From assembly GCF_020379485.1 (NCBI RefSeq), contig NW_026015192.1, positions 1-64,000 on the forward strand: a stretch of 64,000 nt of DNA. Reading direction: 5' to 3'. This DNA comes from Brassica napus (lineage: Eukaryota > Streptophyta > Magnoliopsida > Brassicales > Brassicaceae). Of the stretch, positions 11,401 through 22,003 are shown in pieces. Numbering within the stretch: position 1 is the first letter of the stretch; each line of letters opens with the position of its first letter. Below the pieces are notes generated by a model. The model was not told the origin of the DNA. It made no database searches and saw only the letters and a program-made list of their open reading frames with translations. A program made the position numbers and the translations under genes.

Positions 11401-14400
11401 TCGTCGTTCCAATCAAACCAGGATGAATCACTTTGTGAGAAGCTTGATTTGGATACATAAAGTGGTGGAGAATCACCAGGAAGTTGAATAAATCTCATAG
11501 GAGTTGGGATGAAGAATTATCCCACTTTCAAATCAGGTGATTCCAGTTTCCCAGTTTGGGAATAGCACAGCTTCTTCGTCGTTCCAATCAAACCAGGATG
11601 AATCACTTTGTAAGAAGCTTGATTTGGATACATAAAGTGGTGGAGAATCACCAGGAAGTTGAATAAATCTCATAGGAGTTGGCAAGAAGAAGTTATCCCA
11701 CTTTCAAATCAGGTGATTCCAGTTTCCCAGTTTGGGAATAGCACAGCTTCTTCGTCGTTCCAATCAAACCAGGATGAATCACTTTGTGAGAAGCTTGATT
11801 TGGATACATAAAGTGGTGGAGAATCACCAGGAAGTTGAATAAATCTCATAGGAGTTGGGATGAAGAATTATCCCACTTTCAAATCAGGTGATTCCAGTTT
11901 CCCCGTTTGGGAATAGCACAGCTTCTTCGTCGTTCCAATCAAACCAGGATGAATCACTTTGTGAGAAGCTTGATTTGGATACATAAAGTGGTGGAGAATC
12001 ACCAGGAAGTTGAATAAATCTCATAGGAGTTGGCATGAAGAAGTTATCCCACTTTCAAATCAGGTGATTCCAGTTTCCCAGTTTGGAAATAGCACAGCTT
12101 CTTCGTCGTTCCAATCAAACCAGGATGAATCACTTTGTGAAAAGCTTGATTTGGATACATAAAGTGGTGGAGAATCACCAGGAAGTTGAATAAATCTCAT
12201 AGGAGTTGGGATGAAGAAGTTATCCCACTTTCAAATCAGGTGATTCCAGTTTCCCAGTTTGGGAATAGCACAGCTTCTTCGTCGTTCCAATCAAACCAGG
12301 ATGAATCACTTTGTAAGAAGCTTGATTTGGATACATAAAGTGGTGGAGAATCACCAGGAAGTTGAATAAATCTCATAGGAGTTGGCATGAAGAAGTTATC
12401 CCACTTTCAAATCAGGTGATTCCAGTTTCCCAGTTTGGGAATAGCACAGCTTCTTCGTCGTTCCAATCAAACCAGGATGAATCACTTTGTGAGAAGCTTG
12501 ATTTGGATACATAAAGTGGTGGAGAATCACCAGGAAGTTGAATAAATCTCATAGGAGTTGGGATGAAGAAGTTATCCCACTTTCAAATCAGGTGATTCCA
12601 GTTTCCCAGTTTGGGAATAGCACAGCTTCTTCGTCGTTCCAATCAAACCAGGATGAATCACTTTGTAAGAAGCTTGATTTGGATACATAAAGTGGTGGAG
12701 AATCACCAGGAAGTTGAATAAATCTCATAGGAGTTGGCATGAAGAAGTTATCCCACTTTCAAATCAGGTGATTCCAGTTTCCCAGTTTGGGAATAGCACA
12801 GCTTCTTCGTCGTTCCAATCAAACCAGGATGAATCACTTTGTAAGAAGCTTGATTTGGATACATAAAGTGGTGGAGAATCACCAGGAAGTTGAATAAATC
12901 TCATAGGAGTTGGCATGAAGAAGTTATCCCACTTTCAAATCAGGTTATTCCAGTTTCCCAGTTTGGGAATAGCACAGCTTCTTCGTCGTTCCAATCAAAC
13001 CAGGATGAATCACTTTGTGAGAAGCTTGATTTGGATACATAAAGTGGTGGAGAATCACCAGGAAGTTGAATAAATCTCATAGGAGTTGGCATGAAGAAGT
13101 TATCCCACTTTCAAATCAGGTGATTCTAGTTTCCAGTTTGGAATAGCACAGCTTCTTCGTCGTTCCAATCAAACCAGGATGAATCACTTTGTGAAAAAGC
13201 TTGATTTGGATACATAAAGTGGTGGAGAATCACCAGGAAGTTGAATAAATCTCATAGGAGTTGGGATGAAGAAGTTATCCCACTTTCAAATCAGGTGATT
13301 CCAGTTTCCCAGTTTGGGAATAGCACAGCTTCTTCGTCGTTCCAATCAAACCAGGATGAATCACTTTGTAAGAAGCTTGATTTGGATACATAAAGTGGTG
13401 GAGAATCACCAGGAAGTTGAATAAATCTCATAGGAGTTGGCATGAAGAAGTTATCCCACTTTCAAATCAGGTGATTCCAGTTTCCCAGTTTGGGAATAGC
13501 ACAGCTTCTTCGTCGTTCCAATCAAACCAGGATGAATCACTTTGTGAAAAGCTTATTTGGATACATAAAGTGGTGGAGAATCACCAGGAAGTTGAATAAA
13601 TCTCATAGGAGTTGGGATGAAGAAGTTATCCCACTTTCAAATCAGGTGATTCCAGTTTCCCAGTTTGGGAATAGCACAGCTTCTTCGTCGTTCCAATCAA
13701 ACCAGGATGAATCACTTTGTAAGAAGCTTGATTTGGATACATAAAGTGGTGGAGAATCACCAGGAAGTTGAATAAATCTCATAGGAGTTGGCATGAAGAA
13801 GTTATCCCACTTTCAAATCAGGTGATTCCAGTTTCCCAGTTTGGGAATAGCACAGCTTCTTCGTCGTTCCAATCAAACCAGGATGAATCACTTTGTGAAA
13901 AGCTTGATTTGGATACATAAAGTGGTGGAGAATCACCAGGAAGTTGAATAAATCTCATAGGAGTTGGCATGAAGAAGTTATCCCACTTTCAAATCAGGTG
14001 ATTCCAGTTTCCCAGTTTGGGAATAGCACAGCTTCTTCGTCGTTCCAATCAAACCAGGATGAATCACTTTGTAAGAAGCTTGATTTGGATACATAAAGTG
14101 GTGGAGAATCACCAGGAAGTTGAATAAATCTCATAGGAGTTGGCATGAAGAAGTTATCCCACTTTCAAATCAGGTGATTCCAGTTTCCCAGTTTGGGAAT
14201 AGCACAGCTTCTTCGTCGTTCCAATCAAACCAGGATGAATCACTTTGTGAGAAGCTTGATTTGGATACATAAAGTGGTGGAGAATCACCAGGAAGTTGAA
14301 TAAATCTCATAGGAGTTGGCATGAAGAAGTTATCCCACTTTCAAATCAGGTGATTCCAGTTTCCCAGTTTGGGAATAGCACAGCTTCTTCGTCGTTCCAA

Positions 14401-17400
14401 TCAAACCAGGATGAATCACTTTGTGAAAAGCTTGATTTGGATACATAAAGTGGTGGAGAATCACCAGGAAGTTGAATAAATCTCATAGGAGTTGGCATGA
14501 AGAAGTTATCCCACTTTCAAATCAGGTGATTCCAGTTTCCCAGTTTGGGAATAGCACAGCTTCTTCGTCGTTCCAATCAAACCAGGATGAATCACTTTGT
14601 GAGAAGCTTGATTTGGATACATAAAGTGGTGGAGAATCACCAGGAAGTTGAATAAATCTCATAGGAGTTGGGATGAAGAAGTTATCCCACTTTCAAATCA
14701 GGTGATTCCAGTTTCCCAGTTTGGGAATAGCACAGCTTCTTCGTCGTTCCAATCAAACCAGGATGAATCACTTTGTAAGAAGCTTGATTTGGATACATAA
14801 AGTGGTGGAGAATCACCAGGAAGTTGAATAAATCTCATAGGAGTTGGCATGAAGAAGTTATCCCACTTTCAAATCAGGTGATTCCAGTTTCCCAGTTTGG
14901 GAATAGCACAGCTTCTTCGTCGTTCCAATCAAACCAGGATGAATCACTTTGTGAAAAGCTTGATTTGGATACATAAAGTGGTGGAGAATCACCAGGAAGT
15001 TGAATAAATCTCATAGGAGTTGGGATGAAGAAGTTATCCCACTTTCAAATCAGGTGATTCCAGTTTCCCAGTTTGGGAATAGCACAGCTTCTTCGTCGTT
15101 CCAATCAAACCAGGATGAATCACTTTGTAAGAAGCTTGATTTGGATACATAAAGTGGTGGAGAATCACCAGGAAGTTGAATAAATCTCATAGGAGTTGGC
15201 ATGAAGAAGTTATCCCACTTTCAAATCAGGTGATTCCAGTTTCCCAGTTTGGGAATAGCACAGCTTCTTCGTCGTTCCAATCAAACCAGGATGAATCACT
15301 TTGTGAAAAGCTTGATTTGGATACATAAAGTGGTGGAGAATCACCAGGAAGTTGAATAAATCTCATAGGAGTTGGCATGAAGAAGTTATCCCACTTTCAA
15401 ATCAGGTGATTCCAGTTTCCCAGTTTGGGAATAGCACAGCTTCTTCGTCGTTCCAATCAAACCAGGATGAATCACTTTGTGAGAAGCTTGATTTGGATAC
15501 ATAAAGTGGTGGAGAATCACCAGGAAGTTGAATAAATCTCATAGGAGTTGGCATGAAGAAGTTATCCCACTTTCAAATCAGGTGATTCCAGTTTCCCAGT
15601 TTGGGAATAGCACAGCTTCTTCGTCGTTCCAATCAAACCAGGATGAATCACTTTGTAAGAAGCTTGATTTGGATACATAAAGTGGTGGAGAATCACCAGG
15701 AAGTTGAATAAATCTCATAGGAGTTGGCATGAAGAAGTTATCCCACTTTCAAATCAGGTGATTCCAGTTTCCCAGTTTGGGAATAGCACAGCTTCTTCGT
15801 CGTTCCAATCAAACCAGGATGAATCACTTTGTGAGAAGCTTGATTTGGATACATAAAGTGGTGGAGAATCACCAGGAAGTTGAATAAATCTCATAGGAGT
15901 TGGCATGAAGAAGTTATCCCACTTTCAAATCAGGTGATTCCAGTTTCCCAGTTTGGGAATAGCACAGCTTCTTCGTCGTTCCAATCAAACCAGGATGAAT
16001 CACTTTGTGAAAAGCTTGATTTGGATACATAAAGTGGTGGAGAATCACCAGGAAGTTGAATAAATCTCATAGGAGTTGGCATGAAGAAGTTATCCCACTT
16101 TCAAATCAGGTGATTCCAGTTTCCCAGTTTGGGAATAGCACAGCTTCTTCGTCGTTCCAATCAAACCAGGATGAATCACTTTGTGAGAAGCTTGATTTGG
16201 ATACATAAAGTGGTGGAGAATCACCAGGAAGTTGAATAAATCTCATAGGAGTTGGCATGAAGAAGTTATCCCACTTTCAAATCAGGTGATTCCAGTTTCC
16301 CAGTTTGGGAATAGCACAGCTTCTTCGTCGTTCCAATCAAACCAGGATGAATCACTTTGTGAAAAGCTTGATTTGGATACATAAAGTGGTGGAGAATCAC
16401 CAGGAAGTTGAATAAATCTCATAGGAGTTGGCATGAAGAAGTTATCCCACTTTCAAATCAGGTGATTCCAGTTTCCCAGTTTGGGAATAGCACAGCTTCT
16501 TCGTCGTTCCAATCAAACCAGGATGAATCACTTTGTGAGAAGCTTGATTTGGATACATAAAGTGGTGGAGAATCACCAGGAAGTTGAATAAATCTCATAG
16601 GAGTTGGCATGAAGAAGTTATCCCACTTTCAAATCAGGTGATTCCAGTTTCCCAGTTTGGGAATAGCACAGCTTCTTCGTCGTTCCAATCAAACCAGGAT
16701 GAATCACTTTGTGAAAAGCTTGATTTGGATACATAAAGTGGTGGAGAATCACCAGGAAGTTGAATAAATCTCATAGGGGTTGGCATGAAGAAGTTATCCC
16801 ACTTTCAAATCAGGTGATTCCAGTTTCCCAGTTTGGGAATAGCACAGCTTCTTCGTCGTTCCAATCAAACCAGGATGAATCACTTTGTAAGAAGCTGATT
16901 TGGATACATAAAGTTGTGGAGAATCACCAGGAAGTTGAATAAATCTCATAGGAGTTGGCATGAAGAAGTTATCCCACTTTCAAATCAGGTGATTCCAGTT
17001 TCCCAGTTTGGGAATAGCACAGCTTCTTCGTCGTTCCAATCAAACCAGGATGAATCACTTTGTGAAAAGCTTGATTTGGATACATAAAGTGGTGGAGAAT
17101 CACCAGGAAGTTGAATAAATCTCATAGGAGTTGGGATGAAGAATTATCCCACTTTCAAATCAGGTGATTCCAGTTTCCCCGTTTGGGAATAGCACAGCTT
17201 CTTCGTCGTTCCAATCAAACCAGGATGAATCACTTTGTGAGAAGCTTGATTTGGATACATAAAGTGGTGGAGAATCACCAGGAAGTTGAATAAATCTCAT
17301 AGGAGTTGGCATGAAGAAGTTATCCCACTTTCAAATCAGGTGATTCCAGTTTCCAGTTTGGAATAGCACAGCTTCTTCGTCGTTCCAATCAAACCAGGAT

Positions 17401-19278
17401 GAATCACTTTGTGAAAAAGCTTGATTTGGATACATAAAATGGTGGAGAATCACCAGGAAGTTGAATAAATCTCATAGGAGTTGGGATGAAGAAGTTATCC
17501 CACTTTCAAATCAGGTGATTCCAGTTTCCCAGTTTGGGAATAGCACAGCTTCTTCGTCGTTCCAATCAAACCAGGATGAATCACTTTGTAAGAAGCTTGA
17601 TTTGGATACATAATGTTGTTGAGAATCACCAGGAAGTTGAATAAATCTCATAGGAGTTGGCAAGAAGAAGTTATCCCACTTTCAAATCAGGTGATTCCAG
17701 TTTCCCAGTTTGGGAATAGCACAGCTTCTTCGTCGTTCCAATCAAACCAGGATGAATCACTTTGTGAGAAGCTTGATTTGGATACATAAAGTGGTGGAGA
17801 ATCACCAGGAAGTTGAATAAATCTCATAGGAGTTGGGATGAAGAAGTTATCCCACTTTCAAATCAGGTGATTCCAGTTTCCCAGTTTGGGAATAGCACAA
17901 CTTCTTCGTCGTTCCAATCAAACCAGGATGAATCACTTTGTAAGAAGCTTGATTTGGATACATAAAGTGGTGGAGAATCACCAGGAAGTTGAATAAATCT
18001 CATAGGAGTTGGCATGAAGAAGTTATCCCACTTTCAAATCAGGTGATTCCAGTTTCCCAGTTTGGGAATAGCACAGCTTCTTCGTCGTTCCAATCAAACC
18101 AGGATGAATCACTTTGTGAAAAGCTTTATTTGGATACATAAAGTGGTGGAGAATCACCAGGAAGTTGAATAAATCTCAAAGGAGTTGGCATGAAGAAGTT
18201 ATCCCACTTTCAAATCAGGTGATTCCAGTTTCCCAGTTTGGGAATAGCACAACTTCTTCGTCGTTCCAATCAAACCAGGATGAATCACTTTGTAAGAAGC
18301 CTGATTTGGATACATAATGTTGTGGAGAATCACCAGGAAGTTGAATAAATCTCATAGGAGTTGGCAAGAAGAAGTTATCCCACTTTCAAATCAGGTGATT
18401 CCCGTTTCCCAGTTTGGGAATAGCACAGCTTCTTCGTCGTTCCAATCAAACCAGGATGAATCTCTTTGTATGAAGCTTGATTTGGATACATAAAGTGGTG
18501 GAGAATCACCAGGAAGTGGAATAAATCTCATAGGAGTTGGCATGAAGAAGTTATCCCACTTTCAAATCAGGTGATTCCAGTTTCCCAGTTTGGGAATGGC
18601 ACAGCTTCTTCGTCGTTCCAATCAAACCAGGATGAATCACTTTGTAAGAAGCTTGATTTGGATACATAATTTTGTCGAGAATCACCAGGATGTTGAATAA
18701 ATCTCATAGGAGTTGGCAAGAAGAAGTTATCCCACTTTCAAATCAGGTGATTCCAGCACAGCTTCTTCGTCGTTCCAATCAAACCAGGATGAATCACTTT
18801 GTAAGAAGCTTGATTTGGATACATAATTTTGTCGAGAATCACCAGGAAGTTGAATAAATCTCATAGGAGTTGGCCAGAAGAAGTTATCCCACTTTCAAAT
18901 CAGGTAATTCCAGTTTTCCAGTTTGGGAATAGCACAGCTTCTTCGTCGTTCTAATCAAACCCGGATGAATCACTTTGTAAGAAGCTTGACTTGGATACAT
19001 AAAGTGGTGGAGAATCACCAGGAAGTTGAATAAATCTCATAGGAGTTGGCATGAAGAAGTTATCCCACTTTCAAATCAGGTGATTCCAGTTTCCCAGTTT
19101 GGGAATAGCACAGCTTCTTAGTCGTTCCATTCAAACCTGGATGAATCTCTTTGTAAGAAGCTTGATTTGGATACATAAATTGGTGGAGAATCACCAGGAA
19201 GTTGAATAAATCTCATAGGAGCTGGCATGAAGAAGTTATCCCACTTTCAAATCAGGTGAGTCCAGTTTCCCAGTTTGG
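8435..19278 (+). repeat. 176-bp centromeric satellite array (middle block)
   Basis: About 61-62 monomers in the same orientation as the left block, and mostly clean between 8.6 and 18 kb. Three linked variants can be followed: the bases before AAGCTT (GTAAG, GTGAG or GTGAAA), GGC versus GGG before ATGAAG, and CCCAG versus CCCCG before TTTGG. Diverged monomers with ATTTTGTCGAG and GGCAAGAAG occur next to the solo LTR (near 8460) and at the right end (17.6, 18.3 and 18.66-18.9 kb). One monomer near 18755 has lost about 20 bp. The block ends at CCCAGTTTGG, where the retrotransposon cluster begins. Confidence 0.96.
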
Positions 19279-19870
19279 TATGAGATTTAAGGATGTAAAT
19301 GATTATCTGAGTTTAGAAAGGATTATAGAAGAGAATAAGAGATTAAGAGACAGATTAGAGACTAATGGAGAATCATAATGAAATGAGTATAGAGAGAGAT
19401 TGTTTAGAACTGTCTAATCTTTATTAAGGGATGAGATTACATATATATAGGTCCATACACTTAGGGTTTTCGAAATCATAAGCATGTAGAGTCAAAGGGG
19501 AGCCTAAGCTTTAATTTGAACCGGCCAATGGGTGTCTCCACACGTTTGAAGCATCTTTCTTATCCAAGACCAGATGCTCTTCCTTTCCAGCCCTTGTCAG
19601 CCTGTCCTAGCTGTCAAGCCGTGCCTTCCTTATCCTCTCAACGTTCGGATAAGGTCTTGGCCGAGTGTAACTTCTCCTCAGTACATCAAAGTTACTTGGA
19701 TAGTTACTTGACCGCTTTCACCTTGTACGGCATGGTCACTTGTACGGCTTGGTACGGCCTCTCCATCCGTACCATCCCCTTCACCTTATTCAGCCTCTTA
19801 ACCCTTTTGCTCTCCTTATGATCTCAACTCCTTTGTGTCTTTACTTCACATGTCTCAACTCATCTCAACA
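19279..19870 (-). repeat. 3' LTR of H_L
   Basis: About 592 bp. On the minus strand it runs from TGTTGAGATGAG next to the polypurine tract to CCTTAAATCTCATA against the satellite. It matches the LTR at 39731-40320. A cluster of GTACGG/CCGTAC lies at about 19722-19775, a feature shared with the M, N and solo LTRs. TTCGAAATCATAAGCATG is present at about 19466-19484. Confidence 0.85.
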
Positions 19871-20010
19871 CTCCCCCTCAAGCTTAGCTTTGTAAAAGCC
19901 TAAGCTTGGATGGCTATGAGACCTTCCTCATTAAAAACCTCACCAAGGAAAACCCATTGGGACAAAACCTTGATGAGGGAAAAAGAGTAAAGACCTCACA
20001 GCCAAGAGGA

Positions 20011-21378
20011 TCAGCTCCTTCTCTTCCCAAGATCAATGAGGCCCAACCTGATGTGAATGGACTCCATTGTCTTCTGTCTTGCAGCCTTGGTGAACACATC
20101 AGCTAACTGATCTTCACTCCTCGTGTAACATGGCAAGATGACTCCTAGGATGATCATTTGCCTCACCTTGTGGCAATCAACTTCAATGTGGTTGGTCCTC
20201 TCATGAAACACCGAGTTGGATGCAATGTGAATGGCTGCTTGGTTATCACAATGCATTGTCATTGGTGTGGCTTGATCAATCTCCAAATGCTTCAAGATGC
20301 CTTTGATCCACACCAACTCGTTGGTAAGCTTCAGCATAGCTCTATACTCAGCTTCTGCACTTGAGCAAGAGACCACCTTCTGCTTCTTACTCTTCCATGT
20401 CACCAAGTTGCCTCCAATGAATGTGCAATAGCCTGTGGTTGATCTCCTGTCTGCTCTATCACCAGCCCAATCTGCATCACAGTATCCAACCACTTCAGTG
20501 CTTCCATTGCAACCCATCCATACTCCTTGATCAGGTGAGCCGTTGAGATACATCAAGATCCTCTCCACCATGCGCCAATGATGCTCCTTAGGAACTTGCA
20601 TATGTTGACTCACCTGATTGACAGCAAAACAAATGTCAGGTCTAGTTATGGTAAGATAAATCAATTTGCCAACTAGTTTTCTATAGAGTTTAGGATCCTG
20701 ATAAGGTTTGCTGTCTTCAATCTCCCCCTCTCGTGGGACTTTGTAACCATCCTCCATAGGCATCCTTGCAGTCTTGCCTCCATAAGCACCTGCACCTTTC
20801 AAAAGATCAAGTGTATACTTCCTTTGGGACATGAATAAACCTTCCTTGGATCTACATATCTCAATTCCAAGAAAGTATTTCATTTCTCCCAAATCTTTAA
20901 TCTCAAACATGGATTTAATGAACTCCTTGGTTGCTATGATACCTTCCTTATCACTTCCTGTGATAATGATATCATCAACATACACAAGAAGTGCAATCAT
21001 ACCTGAGGGAGTTGTGAGTGTGAAGAGAGTGTGGTCTAGTTCAGACTTCTTGAAGCCTCGGCCATTCAGAGTAGTGCTCAGCTTGTTGTACCAAGCTCTT
21101 GGTGATTGCTTCAGCCCATAGATAGCTTTCTTCAATCTCAACACATTCCCTCTCTTCACTAAGTGTTCTAGGCCTGGAGGTGGATGCATATATACTTCAT
21201 CCTCAAGTTCACCTTGTAAGAATGCATTCTTCACATCCATTTGCCATAACCCCCATCCAAGATTCACAGCCAAGCTTAATACAATCCGTATTGTATGTAG
21301 TTTAGCTACTGGTGCAAAGGTTTCTATGTAATCTTCTCCATAAGTTTGAGTGAAACCTCTTGCTACTAGCCTTGACTT
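20011..21378 (-). pseudogene. Copia pol fragment: reverse transcriptase and RNase H (H_L)
   Basis: About 456 codons from the C-terminal part of a copia polyprotein. In order: the RT core (VARGFTQTYGEDY, then QMDVKNAFLQGELEDEVYM), the catalytic YVDD box in LLVYVDDIIITGSD, the connection segment KYFLGIEICRSKEGL, and RNase H with CDADWAGD, SSAEAEYRA, CDNQAAIHIA and the closing ADVFTKA. Gag, protease and integrase are missing because E1 interrupts the gene at 21378. An open frame continues to 21399 only by reading antisense into the E1 LTR, so its apparent ATG is not the gene's start. Within the preserved part I see no stop or frameshift. Nearly identical to the H_R product. Confidence 0.88.
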
Positions 21379-21847
21379 TGTTGAGAAGAGGTGATACATT
21401 GATAGAGGAAGAGTATTGGGGCAGATAGTAACTTTGGAGTTTTACCACAGTAACTTTGGTTTGACTGTGGTAACTAAGTTAAAAGCTTAGGAAGTTACTT
21501 TGCATCCCTTTGTAGAGTGGATCACGCCCAAGAGGAAGTCTGGATAAGGAAGGAGTAGTTTGGATAAGGTCTGGTCATAGCTGGAAAGGTAAAGCACCTT
21601 TACAGCCTGTCCAAGCATGTGAAGCATCTTTACAGCCTATCCCTTGACTTCACATGCTTATGATTTCGAAATCATCTTTGTATTATCCTTATCTCTTCAT
21701 ATATAACTTGTATCTGAGACATTAAATTAATTAATGGAGTTTTGAGTATTCTCTCTATTCTCTCTCTACTTATTCTCTTAATCTCTTTAATCTTACACAA
21801 AACAATCTGATTGTTCTTAAACACACTCTAATACACAAAAGTGTATA
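21379..21847 (+). repeat. 5' LTR of E1
   Basis: 469 bp from TGTTGAGAAGAGGTGATACA to ACACAAAAGTGTATA, directly followed by the primer site. It contains TTACCACAGTAAC (21442-21454) facing GACTGTGGTAAC (21463-21474), an inverted repeat AAGCATGTGAAG (21613-21624) / CTTCACATGCTT (21648-21659), the palindrome TGATTTCGAAATCA (21661-21674) and a TATA box. It matches the LTR at 55785-56251 with a few differences. Confidence 0.9.
21700..21706 (+). promoter_or_regulatory. TATA box of the E1 LTR promoter
   Basis: TATATAA about 40 bp downstream of the CACATGCTT dyad arm and about 145 bp before the LTR end. This is the expected position for the U3/R promoter of a copia element. Transcription itself is not shown. 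Confidence 0.6.
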
Positions 21848-21865
21848 TGGTATCAGAGCCAGGTT
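21848..21865 (+). other. Primer binding site of E1
   Basis: TGGTATCAGAGCCAGGTT starts immediately after the LTR. TGGTATCAGAGC is the usual plant copia primer site, complementary to the 3' end of initiator methionine tRNA. The same sequence follows the 5' LTRs of E2, E3, E4 and E5. Confidence 0.92.
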
Positions 21866-22003
21866 ACTAAAAGGGTGGAAGTGTGTTATTCATGTTCTTA
21901 AAAAATCTGGTTTTGTGTTCTTGAGCTGTTCTTGATGTTCTTGAGTGTTCTTGGTGGTTTTGAGCTCTGTTCTTCATTTGCTGGGTTTTATTGAGGACAT
22001 CTG

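Larger units (their letters stand above)
19279..21378 (-). mobile_element. H_L: 3' half of a Ty1/copia element
   Basis: A minus-strand element cut short. It keeps its 3' LTR (19279-19870), polypurine tract (CTCCCCCTCAAGCTT on the plus strand, from 19871), 3' hairpins and the C-terminal reverse transcriptase/RNase H region. It is interrupted at 21378 after GACTT by the LTR of E1. The continuation of its pol gene to the right of E1 is absent. It is nearly identical, in inverted orientation, to H_R (32383-40320), so both are copies of one family. Confidence 0.85.

Noticed and set aside
8435..19278. CRISPR-like regular repetition
   Set aside because: The whole 176-bp unit repeats without unique spacers, in clearly plant DNA; it is a tandem satellite.
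19516..19821. 101-codon frame in the H_L LTR
   Set aside because: It lies antisense in an LTR; the H_R LTR has a different-length version, and no domain is recognised.
20011..21399. A complete gene starting MYHLFSTKSRL
   Set aside because: The first codons are antisense E1 LTR; the pol sequence begins only at the H_L junction near 21378.
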